DNA from: Macrostomum hystrix | Lineage: Eukaryota > Platyhelminthes > Macrostomidae | DNA: 64,000 bases | Assembly: GCA_950097015.1 (NCBI GenBank) | Contig: CATNEN010000015.1 | Location: 913,501-977,500 of the forward strand | Direction: 5' to 3' | Part shown: positions 1-12,000 of the stretch, piece by piece | How the letters are laid out: the number at the start of each line of letters is the position of its first letter | Position numbering within the stretch: position 1 is the stretch's first letter | Program-made: the position numbers and the translations under genes | Notes under the pieces: generated by a model | Seen by the model: only the letters and a program-made list of their open reading frames with translations | Told to the model about the DNA's origin: nothing | The model's database searches: none

Positions 1-87
1 TCCCAGAACTGCGGCGGAGAATATCGAAATCGTGTCTTCAGGCTGACCTACCCGAACAGTGAGCGGTTGCCCGAAACACCCCACTGA
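1..87 (+). CDS. Terminal exon fragment, WSC-like cysteine motif
   Basis: Reading from base 1 gives 28 residues and a TGA at 85-87. The stretch contains NCGGEYRNRVFRL, which resembles the end of WSC-type carbohydrate-binding domains (C-G-G, then a tyrosine and a hydrophobic tail). Only the end of an exon is visible, so domain assignment rests on one short motif. It could belong to the same secreted gene as the PAN-like exon at 252-484, through alternative 3' exons or as a neighbour. Tentative. Confidence 0.35.
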   Translation, partial: SQNCGGEYRNRVFRLTYPNSERLPETPH

Positions 88-251
88 TTGCTTATGGTTC
101 TCAGTTCGATTGCTCAGGGAAAGTGCAAGGTGCTCTTTCACAACGAGACGCACTTGCAAATGTCTCTTATTCGACTATAAGCATAAGTACAATTACTAAG
201 AGTTAGGATCTGTCATAGGTTCAGCCGATACTCAAATTCTCCCATCACCAG

Positions 252-484
252 AGAATCAGTTCGTCACTGGCAACCGCAGCCAGGTTGTCATGAGCAAACC
301 AGGTGCTCCAATTTTCTGGACTGTCAAAGCACGTGGATATATCGAGTGCGCCTACCAGTGCGATGCCGGCTGCGAGGCGGTGATCTTCAACAGTGAGCAG
401 GGCCTGTGCCACCTTATTGAGCACGCCGTGGTGCCGGCTGCGGTGAGCAGTCCTAGCAGCGGCGAGTTCCTTGTCCGTGGCTGA
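252..484 (+). CDS. Terminal exon, PAN/apple-like domain fragment
   Basis: After an AG at 250-251 an open frame runs to TGA at 482-484, about 77 residues. It contains the pattern IECAYQCDAGCEAVIFNSEQ followed by GLCHL, typical of the central cysteine cluster of PAN/apple domains, which bind protein or carbohydrate in secreted and membrane proteins. No signal peptide or start is in view, so this is read as the 3' exon of a gene entering from the left. Composition is GC-rich like the other exons here. The PAN call rests on cysteine spacing only; the exon boundary is inferred. Confidence 0.45.
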
Positions 485-790
485 GCTTGAAGCCCAATTC
501 TGAATAGACTTGAGTGAACCGGAGATACGAGAACTCTCACTTGTTGATAAAGAACATACGCGATACGCATTGAAAGCAGCGTCACTGAAAGTCATGGGTT
601 GAATAAGCAATAAAACATAGCACGGAACATATCTAACTGTTTGTTAGATGTGTTTAAAATTTGCCTTCGGGACCCTATGTAATCGAATTAAAGGGCCGAT
701 GCTGTTCAATCTAAGTCCGTCTCTTGAACTAGTCATTCGATGTCTGACAATGGTCTCATGCCGAAGTGATGTTTAAATTAATAGAGGAAA
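485..790. other. Non-coding spacer
   Basis: Downstream of the PAN-like exon. The short frames on either strand show no recognisable domain. I see no exon here for the missing 5' part of the lyase downstream. Confidence 0.5.
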
Positions 791-1162
791 CTGCAGGACT
801 GAGCGAAGGGAACTGCAGGACTGAGCGGAGGGACCTGCAGGACTGAGCGGAGGGAACTGCAGGACTGAGGGAGGGAACTGCTGGACTGAGCGGAGGGACC
901 TGCAGGACTGAGCGGAGGGAACTGCAGGACTGAGTGGAGGGAACTGCAGGACTGAGGGAGGGACCTGCTGGACTGAGCGGAGGGACCTGCAGGACTGAGG
1001 GAGGGAACTGCTGGACTGAGCGGAGGGACCTGCAGGACTGAGCGGAGGGACCTGCAGGACTGAGCGGAGGGAACTGCAGGACTGAGTGGAGGGAACTGCA
1101 GGACTGAGGGAGAGAACTGCTGGACTGAGCGGAGGGACCTGCAGGACTGAGCGGAGGGAACT
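791..1162. repeat. Minisatellite, 20-22 bp unit (CTGCAGGACTGAGCGGAGGG)
   Basis: About 17 tandem copies of a GC-rich unit with core GCAGGACTGAGCGGAGGGA. Shorter units lacking the GC of GAGCGG, and CTGCTGG variants, are interspersed in a patterned order, which suggests duplication of multi-unit blocks. PstI-like CTGCAG recurs in most units. Confidence 0.95.
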
Positions 1163-1390
1163 TGGCCCTGTTAGGCCTGATTTGCGGAAGCTATTGGCTG
1201 CTTAAGCTTGTCCATGGACTGGACCAACCCCCGTTTACCGCAGCTAATGCTGGTACACATTTAACAGCTGGGTGAACTGAAGCGATGCACAGAGCAATGC
1301 ATTGTTCCAATAGATTCAGGAGTCGAACCCCCGACCTTTAAGTCGCGAGTCCGACGCTCTCACCACTAACCTACAATCCCCTGGTGGTGG
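1163..1390 (-). mobile_element. tRNA-derived SINE, family A, copy 1
   Basis: Read on the minus strand, a tRNA-like head has an A box (TAGGTTAGTGG) and a perfect B box (GGTTCGACTCC, + strand near 1319-1329). It is followed by a body containing TTCACCCAGCTG, TAAATG and TACCAGCATTAGCTG. The same head and body occur on the plus strand at 21491-21700, so this is a dispersed SINE and not a functional tRNA gene. The cloverleaf 3' arm is not preserved. Confidence 0.85.
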
Positions 1391-1469
1391 GTGCATGGGT
1401 CGAATGACCCGAAAATTGAGTAAGATCAAACAAGCGTGACCCTTCTCGTTTCTGATTTTGTCTGGAAAG

Positions 1470-3311
1470 GTGGCCACGGACATCCGCCTCTGGCTAATGG
1501 ACTATCTGTCCGACCAGCTGCTGCCGCAGTTGCGCCACCTCATCGACACCCTGGTCAGCCGGGCCGAGGCCGAGACCCACGTGCTCATGCCCGGCTATAC
1601 TCACCTGCAGCGGGCTCAGCCGGTGCGCTGGTCTCACTGGCTGCTGAGCTACGCCTCCATGCTGCGCCGGGACTGCCAGCGACTGACCGACTGCCGGGCC
1701 CGCACCGCTGTGTGTCCGCTGGGCAGCGGCGCCCTGGCCGGCAACCCGTTCGGTGTGGACAGGACTGGCCTGGCAGGTGAGCTGGGCCGGCTTCCGTTGG
1801 GATATTTGGTTGGTCTGTGTCATCCTGGGATCGTGAAGCAGTGGCATCTGTCCATAATCCCCTCTCACTCCTTCCAGACGCTCTTGGCTTCACCAGTGGT
1901 GTCACGTGGAACAGTCTGGACGCCGTGGCTGACCGCGACTTCGCCTCCGAGTTCGAGTTCGGTGCGGCCATGCTAGGCAACCACCTGAGCCGCCTGGCTG
2001 AGGACCTGATCCTGTTCTGCAGCAAGGAGTTCGGCTTCGTCACCCTGTCGGACGCCTACAGCACCGGGAGCAGCCTGATGCCGCAGAAGAAGAACGCCGA
2101 TAGCCTGGAGCTGATCCGCGGCAAAACCGGCCGGCTCTGCGGCCACCTGGTCTCCCTGCTGATGGTCCAGAAGTCCCTGCCGAGCGCATTCAACAAAGAC
2201 CTCCAGGAGGATAAGGAGGGCCTGTTCGACGCCTGCGACACGGTGTCGGCCGTGGTTCGAATCGCCGACGGCGTTGTCGCCACCCTGACTGTTCACCCGG
2301 AGGCCTGCGCCGCTGCATTGAGCTGCGACATGCTGGCCACCGACTTGGCCTACTACCTGGTGCGCCGCGGGGTGCCGTTCCGCGAGGCTCACGCCGCCTC
2401 AGGCAAGTGCGTCGCGCTGGCCGAGACCAAAGCTTGCCAGCTGGACCAGCTCACCTATGAGGACTTCCGCTCGGTCAGGTGAGGCCTTGAGCACACTTTT
2501 TGCGGGGCCTTTGCTAGCCGAATCAGGCAAATCCCATCAACCCGAAATCCCATCTAACTTGAATCCCCTCAACCTTGAATCCCATCAACCCGAAATCCCA
2601 TCTACCTTGAATCCCATCAACCTTGAATCCCATCAACCCGAAATCCCATCTAACTTGAATCCCCTCAACCTTGAATCCCATCAACCCGAAATCCCATCTA
2701 CCTTGAATCCCATCTACCTTAATCCCATCTACTTTGAATCCCATCTACCTTAATCCCATCAACCTTTAATCCTATCGACCTTGAATCCCATCTATTTTGA
2801 ATCCCATCTACCTTAATCCCATCAACCTTTAATCCTATCAACCTTTAATCCTATCAACCTTGAATCCCATCTATTTTGAATCCCATCTACCTGAATCCCA
2901 TCTACCTTGAATCCTATCAACCTTGAATCCCATCTATTTTGAATCCCATCTACCTGAATCCCATCTACCTTGAATCCTATCAACCTTGAATCCCATCTAT
3001 TTTGAATCCCATCTACCTTAATCCCATCTACCTTGAATCCTATCGACCTTGAATCCCATCTATTTTGAATCCCATCTACCTGAATCCCATCTACCTTGAA
3101 TCCTATCAACCTTGAATCCCATCTACCTTGAATCCCATCGACCCAAGATCCTACCCATTTCAGCGACAAATTCTCCGATGACGTCACCGGTCTGTGGGAT
3201 TTTGAGACCAGTGTTGAGCAGTACAGCGCCTTCGGTGGCACCGCCCTCCAGTCGGTGCGCCAGCAAATCGCGGCCTTCCGAGTTTGGATGTCCGAGTCCG
3301 GCAAGAATTGA
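1470..3311 (+). CDS. ASL: Argininosuccinate lyase, C-terminal three exons (5' part absent)
   Basis: Exons 1470-1776, 1878-2478 and 3164-3311 join in frame to encode about 351 residues. The family cleaves argininosuccinate to arginine and fumarate (urea cycle/arginine synthesis, cytosolic homotetramer). Seen: VATDIRLW start, [10 protein letters not shown] with the catalytic-region histidine, [15 protein letters not shown], the superfamily signature [34 protein letters not shown], and the last exon with [12 protein letters not shown] before the TGA. This matches vertebrate ASL (about 464 residues) from roughly residue 118 to the end. The first ~118 residues, including the N-terminal substrate-binding part, are not found in 485-1469, where repeats, a SINE and the end of another gene lie instead. 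Either an upstream exon lies beyond the window or this is a 5'-truncated copy. No frameshift or stop is seen in the retained exons. Confidence 0.9.
2528..3160. repeat. 16-bp minisatellite filling the last ASL intron
   Basis: Tandem AATCCCATCTACCTTG-type units (15-16 bp) with a higher-order pattern of about 60 bp in the right half (alternating CTATTTTG, CTACCTG, CTACCTTG, CAACCTTG endings). The array runs to within a few bases of the 3' splice site at 3163, so the polypyrimidine tract is itself largely repeat-derived. Confidence 0.93.
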
Positions 3312-3825
3312 AAGCAGTTTTTTCACTCCGCGTGAAGTTCAGAACTGGTTTTTATTGGTTACTGCACTGAGTCCTTCTACCCAACTCACATCTCATACCT
3401 TTAGCTACACAAATACTTAGCAATATTTTATATTTACTAATTCATTATTCAATGTTTTTGGCAAGCCTGTGCATTGTTTTGCGAGGCAGTTTGATCCAGG
3501 GCTATTTTTAGTAAATCAGCTGAGTTTTAGAGAACTTTTTGTCACTAATTACTACTTGCAGTAGTTTGTCTTGTCTTAGAAATTCTAACATTTTTTCAGC
3601 AAGCCACAATTCACCCAATAATTACATAGTCAGCTGTCAACAGCTTTCTATTCAACGAATTCAGAATAAACAACCAAATGATCAAATTATTTTTTTCTTT
3701 TTGACGAATGCTTCGATATTAGAGTGACACTTGAATTTTGGGAGAGTGACAATTTTATTGAAGGAAGATGATGCCGCAGTCTGATGCCGGAAGATGATGC
3801 CGCAATGAGATGACAGTCTCATTTT
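3312..3825. other. ASL 3' flank with possible poly(A) signal
   Basis: AT-rich, no gene seen. An AATAAA at 3665-3670, about 350 bp after the ASL stop, is a plausible polyadenylation signal. Two copies of a GAAGATGATGCCGCA motif lie at 3763-3805 just before the next array. Confidence 0.4.
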
Positions 3826-4987
3826 GATGAGTGACAGTCCCATTTGGATGAGTGACAGTCCCATTTGGATGAGTGACAGTCCCATTTGGATGAGTGACAG
3901 TCCCATTTGGATGAGTGACAGTCCCATTTGGATGAGTGACAGTCCACTTTGGATGAGTGACAGTCTTATTTGGATGAGTGACAGTCTTATTTGGATGAGT
4001 GACAGTCTTATTTGGATGAGTGACAGTCTTATTTGGATGAGTGACAGTCCCATTTTGATGAGTGACAGTCCCATTTGGATGAGTGACAGTCCAATTTGGA
4101 TGAGTGACAGTCCAATTTGGATGAGTGACAGTCCAATTTGGATGAGTGACAGTTCCATTTGGATGAGTGACAGTCCAATTTGGATGAGTGACAGTTCCAT
4201 TTGGATGAGTGACAGTCCAATTTGGATGAGTGACAGTTCCATTTGGATGAGTGATAGTCATTTGGATGAGTGACAGTCCCATTTGGATGAGTGACAGTCC
4301 CATTTGGATGAGTGACAGTCCAATTGGATGAGTGACAGTTCCATTTGGATGAGTGACGGTTCCATTTGGATGAGTGACAGTTCCATTTGGATGAGTGACA
4401 GTCCCATTTGGATGAGTGACAGTTCCATTTGGATGAGTGACAGTTCCATTTGGATGAGTGACAGTCCCATTTGGATGAGTGACAGTCCCAATTGGATGAG
4501 TGACAGTTCCATTTGGATGAGTGACAGTCCCATTTGGATGAGTGACAGTCCCATTTGGATGAGTGACAGTCTCATTTGGATGAGTGACAGTCCCATTTGG
4601 ATGAGTGACAGTCCCATTTGGATGAGTGACAGTCCCATTTGGATGAGTGACAGTCCCATTTGGATGAGTGACAGTTCCATTTGGATGAGTGACAGTCCAA
4701 TTGGATGAGTGACAGTTCCATTTGGATGAGTGACAGTCCCATTTGGATGAGTGACAGTCCCATTTGGATGAGTGACAGTCCCAATTGGATGAGTGACAGT
4801 TCCATTTGGATGAGTGACAGTCCAATTGGATGAGTGACAGTTCCATTTGGATGAGTGACAGTCCCATTTGGATGAGTGACAGTTCCATTTGGATGAGTGA
4901 CAGTCCAATTGGATGAGTGACAGTTCCATTTGGATGAGTGACAGTCCCATTTGGATGAGTGACAGTCCCATTTGTATGAGTGACAAA
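3826..4987. repeat. 21-bp minisatellite (ATTTGGATGAGTGACAGTCC)
   Basis: About 55 tandem copies. The period is a multiple of three and the unit lacks stops in several frames, so long artefactual open frames appear on both strands. Some units are 20 bp (CAATTGG in place of CATTTGG), shifting frame. The array ends where the sequence becomes unique at about 4985. Confidence 0.96.
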
Positions 4988-6073
4988 TCCATTCTCTGAC
5001 AATTGGATTGCGTCCAGTGAAACTTTGATTGAATGGAGTGACAATTCGGTTTGGAAAAAGTGTAAATCGATTGTGTGGAGTTGTTGAGGGACAATTTTTA
5101 AGGCGAGTCAAAATTCAGTTTTCAACTGAGCCTCCAGCGGTCAGTGCCAGTTAGAAAGTTTCAGTGAGTTTTGAACTTCCAAGAAAAGTTTTTATCGCAA
5201 GTGCTTCAGATAAACAGTGACAGAGCAAGGCAGTGCTGCCTTGTGCATCTGCAGTGCTGAATGCCAGCCTAATAAATAATAACTGACAGTCGTGTCACAG
5301 CCCACCCCGGTCCTGTGAGAATGGACTCACGAAAGGCATCTGATTCCCAATCTCATTGATCTCGCCAGCTGACTGGGAAATACTTCTCACAGCTCTGTTC
5401 TCCGAGCGGAGGTGGGGTGGGTGCGGGGCCGGCGCACAGCCACTGCACAGCCCGCCGGGTCACCAATATCTCCCGGGCTAATTGCAGCTTTTATCCCCGG
5501 GATAATCACTAACTGGCCTCTGTTTGTTTTTCTCCTCAACTCCCGGATCCGTGGCACCCGCGAGCTGCCATTAAATCATTGGCCATCAGCTCTCCGTGGC
5601 TGAAACCGAGGGGCTTCTCGATCTGGCACCGCCGCCGCGGCTTCCTTCACTGCGGGAAGTGGGCGGCCTTTCCTGGAATTATTAATGGAACTTCCGGGAT
5701 GGCGCATGCTTCTAGAGGACATCTTGGGAGTCACATTTTTGCGGGCTTTCTGTGGGCGGCAGACACGCAATGGCTGACAAACTCTTGATGGAAATCAGGC
5801 ATCAAACAGATTTATTAATGAGCTCATTTCATTGCTGTACAATGGACAAGCCAGGCTGTGCAACAAGACTTTCACAGAGTTCTCATTGCGTTGATGCTTC
5901 TGTTGCAACGAACGAACAAGCCGATCTCACGGACTGCTCAACTGCTGCCGCGCTTAGGTACGCTCTGATTGGCTGGGTAGGCTCTGACTATACTCCCACA
6001 TGCATTGACAGCATAAATCCCAACTCATAGCACTAGCAGCAATGGTGCTTCACTGAACTTCAGCTCTGCTCTG
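4988..6073. other. Upstream region of the chloride-channel gene
   Basis: Unique DNA with no convincing coding region. A GC-rich stretch at 5400-5780 could be promoter-proximal. The receptor start codon lies at 6096. Confidence 0.4.
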
Positions 6074-6081
6074 TGACGTCA
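6074..6081. promoter_or_regulatory. Full palindromic CRE (TGACGTCA)
   Basis: A perfect 8-bp cAMP-response element lies 15 bp before the receptor start codon. It could bind CREB/ATF-type factors. The position would place it in a very short 5' leader or core promoter. Functional use is inferred only from the motif. Confidence 0.45.
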
Positions 6082-6095
6082 CTCAATATTAATTA

Positions 6096-9000
6096 ATGGC
6101 GAACCTCTGGCTGGTCATTCTCTGCGTCCTGAGTGTCAGGTGAGTCAGAGAGCACTGCAGCCGTAACACCATCCCACTGCAGCCGTAACACCATCCCACT
6201 GCAGTCATAACACCATCCCACTGCAGCCATAACACCATCCCACTGCAGCCGTAACACCATCCCACTGCAGCCGTAACACCATCCCACTGCAGCCGTAACA
6301 CCATCCCACTGCAGCCGTAACACCATCCCACTGCAGCCATAACACCATCACACTGCAGCCATAACACCATCCCACTGCAGCCGTAACACCATCCCACTGC
6401 AGCCGTAACACCATCCCACTGCAGCCATAACACCATCACACTGCAGCCATAACACCATCCCACTGCAGCCGTAACACCATCCCACTGCAGCCGTAACACC
6501 ATCCCACTGCAGCCGTAACACCATCCCACTGCAGCCGTAACACCATCCCACTGCAGCCGTAACACCATCCCACTGCAGCCGTAACACCATCCCACTGCAG
6601 CCGTAACACCATCCCACTGCAGCCGTAACACCATCCCACTGCAGCCGTAACACCATCCCACAGCAATCATAACACCATCACACTGCAATCATAACACCAT
6701 CACACTGCAATCATAACACCATCACACTGTAGTCATAACACCATCCCACTGCAGTCATAACACCATCACACTGCAATCATAACACCATCACACTGCAATT
6801 ATAACACCATCACACTGTAGTCATAACACCATCCCACTGCAATCATAACACCATCACACTGCAATCATAACACCATCACACTGCAATCATAACACCATCA
6901 CACTGCAGTCATAACACCATCGCACTGCAGCCGTAACACCATCCCACTGCAGCCATAACACCATCCCACTGCAATCATAACACCATCACACTGCAGCCAT
7001 AACACCATCCCACTGCAGCCATAACACCATCCCACTGCAATCATAACACCATCACACTGCAGCCATAACACCATCCCACTGCAATCATAACACCATCCCA
7101 CAGCAATCATAACACCATCACACTGCAATCATAACACCATCCCACTGCAGCCGTAACACCATCCCACTGCAGCCGTAACACCATCCCACTGCAGCCATAT
7201 CACCATCCCACTGCAGCCATAACACCATCCCACTGCAGCCATATCACCATCACACTGCAGCCGTAACACCATCCCACTGCAGCCATATCACCATCCCACT
7301 GCAGCCATATCACCATCCCACTGCAGCCATATCACCATCCCACTGCAGCCATAACACCATCCCACTGCAGCCATAACACCATCCCACTGCAGCCATAACA
7401 CCATCCCACTGCAATCATAACACCATCACACTGCAGCCATAACACCATCCCACTGCAATCATAACACCATCCCACAGCAATCATAACACCATCACACTGC
7501 AATCATAACACCATCCCACTGCAGCCGTAACACCATCCCACTGCAGCCATAACACCATCCCACTGCAGCCATAACACCATCCCACTGCAGCCGTAACACC
7601 ATCCCACTGCAGCCGTAACACCATCCCACTGCAGCCGTAACACCATCCCACAGCAATCATAACACCATCACACTGCAGCCATAACACCATCCCACTGCAG
7701 CCATATCACCATCCCACTGCAGCCATAACACCATCCCACTGCAATCATAACACCATCCCACTGCAATCATAACACCATCCCACTGCAATCATAACACCAT
7801 CACACTGCAGCCATAACACCATCCCACTGCAATCATAACACCATCCCACAGCAATCATAACACCATCCCACTGCAGCCGTAACACCATCCCACAGCAATC
7901 ATAACACCATCACACTGCAGCCGTAACACCATCCCACTGCAGCCATAACACCATCCCACTGCAGCCATAACACCATCACACTGCAGCCGTAACACCATCC
8001 CACTGCAGTCATAACACCATCCCACTGCAATCATAACACCATCCCACTGCAATCATAACACCATCCCACTGCAATCATAACACCATCCCACAGCAATCAT
8101 AACACCATCACACTGCAGCCGTAACACCATCCCACTGCAGCCATAACACCATCACACTGCAGCCATAACACCATCACACTGCAGCCATAACACCATCACA
8201 CTGCAATCATAACACCATCACACTGCAATCATAACACCATCACACTGCAATCATAACACCATCCCACTGCAGCCATAACACCATCACACTGCAATCATAA
8301 CACCATCACACTGCAATCATAACACCATCACACTGCAATCATAACACCATCACACTGCAATCATAACACCATCACACTGCAATCATAACACCATCACACT
8401 GCAATCATAACACCATCACACTGCAATCATAACACCATCACACTGCAATCATAACACCATCACACTGCAATCATAACACCATCACACTGCAATCATAACA
8501 CCATCACACTGCAGCCATAACACCATCCCACTGCAATCATAACACCATCCCACAGCAATCATAACACCATCACACTGCAATCATAACACCATCCCACTGC
8601 AGCCGTAACACCATCCCACTGCAGCCATAACACCATCCCACTGCAGCCATAACACCATCCCACTGCAGCCGTAACACCATCCCACTGCAGCCGTAACACC
8701 ATCCCACTGCAGCCGTAACACCATCCCACAGCAATCATAACACCATCACACTGCAGCCATAACACCATCCCACTGCAGCCATAACACCATCACACTGCAG
8801 CCATAACACCATCACACTGCAGCCATAACACCATCACACTGCAGCCATAACACCATCCCACTGCAGTCATAACACCATCACACTGCAGCCATAACACCAT
8901 CACACTGCAGCCATAACACCATCACACTGCAATCATAACACCATCACACTGCAATCATAACACCATCACACTGCAATCATAACACCATCCCACTGCAGCC

Positions 9001-12000
9001 ATAACACCATCACACTGCAGCCATAACACCATCCCACTGCAATCATAACACCATCACACTGCAATCATAACACCATCCCACTGCAATCATAAGACCATCA
9101 CACTGCAATCATAACACCATCCCACTGCAGCCATAACACCATCACACTGCAGCCATAACACCATCCCACAGCAATCATAACACCATCCCACTGCAGCCGT
9201 AACACCATCACACTGCAGCCATAACACCATCCCACTGCAGCCATAACACCATCCCACTGCAGCCATAACACCATCACACTGCAGCCATAACACCATCCCA
9301 CTGCAGTCATAACACCATCCCACAGCAATCATAACACCATCACACTGCAGCCGTAACACCATCCCACTGCAGCCATAACACCATCCCACTGCAGCCATAA
9401 CACCATCCCACTGCAGTCATAACACCATCCCACTGCAATCATAACACCATCACACTGCAGCCGTAACACCATCCCACTGCAGTCATAACACCATCACACT
9501 GCAGCCATAACACCATCACACTGCAGCCGTAACACCATCCCACTGCAGTCATAACACCATCCCACTGCAGTCATAACACCATCACACTGCAGCCGTAACA
9601 CCATCCCACTGCAGTCATAACACCATCACACTGCAGCCATAACACCATCCCACTGCAATCATAACACCATCCCACTGCAGTCATAACACCATCCCACTGC
9701 AGTCATAACACCATCCCACTGCAGTCATAACACCATCACACTGCAATCATAACACCATCCCACTGCAGCCATAACACCATCCCACTGCAGTCATAACACC
9801 ATCCCACTGCAGTCATAACACCATCCCACTGCAGCCATAACACCATCCCACTGCAGCCATAACACCATCCCACTGCAGTCATAACACCATCCCACTGCAA
9901 TCATAACACCATCACACTGCAGCCGTAACACCATCCCACTGCAGTCATAACACCATCACACTGCAGCCATAACACCATCACACTGCAGCCGTAACACCAT
10001 CCCACTGCAGTCATAACACCATCCCACTGCAGTCATAACACCATCACACTGCAGCCGTAACACCATCCCACTGCAGTCATAACACCATCACACTGCAGCC
10101 ATAACACCATCACACTGCAATCATAACACCATCCCACTGCAGTCATAACACCATCCCACTGCAGTCATAACACCATCCCACTGCAGTCATAACACCATCA
10201 CACTGCAATCATAACACCATCCCACTGCAGCCATAACACCATCCCACTGCAGTCATAACACCATCCCACTGCAGTCATAACACCATCACACTGCAATCAT
10301 AACACCATCCCACTGCAGCCATAACACCATCCCACTGCAGCCATAACGCCATCCCACTGCAGTCATAACACCATCCCACTGCAGTCATAACACCATCCCA
10401 CTGCAGTCATAACACCATCACACTGCATGCTGGATGAATTGATATGTCCAGTAAATAATTAATACCATCTATCGGTGATTTTTCTGCAGCTTCCCACGGC
10501 CGCAGTCAGCCCAGCTACTGCCCTACCCCCCCGGTGGCACGGCTAACGCCTCCCAGCTGGTTCGGGTATCTCGAGTCCTCGACCAGATCCTCAACAGCAG
10601 CCGCTACGATAGCAACTTGAGGCCTGGCCTAGAGTTTAAAATCAACAATGTCACTGGCGAGCGGGAGGTCATTGGTTCGTGCCTCTTTTTGTTTCGTCTT
10701 TCAGAGCTTATGTGATTGTCATGACATTGTGATGGGACAGTGAAGACATTGTGATGGGACAGTGAAGACATTGTGATGGGAAAGCTTATGCTAAAGATTA
10801 CATAACAAAAACATCTTAATTAAGTCGAACTCGTGAGCAATTATTGTGCTCAGATGGTGCTCAGAAGATAAAACTGCTAAAGAACTCGCAGTCATAAATC
10901 AACAGGCATCCTCACAGCCGATGCATATGAGTGAACCTCAAGTGCCTTCTCAAGTCTCTTCTCATACAGTGACTCTTCTGTGAGATTTTTCTGCACTCGA
11001 AACGAGACACAATGAAAAAACTGTGCAGGAAATGTTTCGCGCACTTCAACTGGCATTTGTGGGACAGCTACAGCAGCCTCTGAGGCACTTTTTCAAGAGC
11101 CTGAGCTGCGCCCTAATCCGCCGATTTCTCTCTGCCTCCTTGAATAGGCTTTGGAATTTGCCTGGTCCTGCTCGGCTAGTCGCAAATCACAAAGAGGATT
11201 TTAATCCAGGGCTTACAAGATATCCAGCGCCGCTACCCATGAGCAAGCAGCAAATGGGGGGAGGCACCACGCCTGTTGTGCAATGCTCCTCTGAGAAGGA
11301 TAAGCAGGAGGAGAAGGTGAAGGCCAATGAGAAGAGGCCCTGATCCAGTTAATTCTGGCTTGTTTATCCCTCGGCCCAGGAGAATCAGCTCACAATCCCC
11401 CGGCCGTTCATCATTCTCAACGCCCGAGCTCCGAAATCTTCCAGATTGCTCGAGCGTTGATGGGATGAGAGTTGCAGCTTTGGGGATGGGAGGCGGTCAA
11501 ACTTTGTGAGGCCAGTCCGCAAGCGCTGCTTGCAAGTTTTTGGTTAATAAAAAAGATAACGCAAATTAGTCTTTCGCAGTGGCCTAGCTAGGATTTCTGT
11601 CTAGTGTGGGGGGCGCCTTGGGGTGCCACTACTGGGGGTGCCTCTAGTGGGGGTGCCACTAATGGGGGGGTGCCACTACTGGGGTTGCCACTACTGGGGG
11701 TGCCTCTACTAGGGGTGCCGCTACTGGGGGTGCCTCTACGCCCCTGGTCTTTCGCCGTCTAAACTAAGTTACTAGCTGAGCGCATACGGCCACCACATTT
11801 TTATCACAGATGAGGACCCAGTGGCAGTGTCGGTAAACATGCTGATCAAGAATCTCGGACCAATTGACGAGGAGAAAATGGTGATTGAAACTATCCTCTG
11901 GTTGAAGTTTTCTTTCATCTTTGGAATCACAGTCGCAGACTCTGTCTCCACGCGCAGATGTACGCAATGGAGATTTACTTCCGTCAGTGCTGGATGGACA

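Noticed and set aside
245-610. 121-codon minus-strand frame
   Set aside because: It is antisense to the PAN-like exon, whose cysteine pattern is the better-supported reading.
3755-5094. Long frames on both strands (MSDSPIW, THPNGTV and LSLIQMG repeats)
   Set aside because: The 21-bp period is a multiple of three and the unit has few stops, so open frames arise on both strands without selection.
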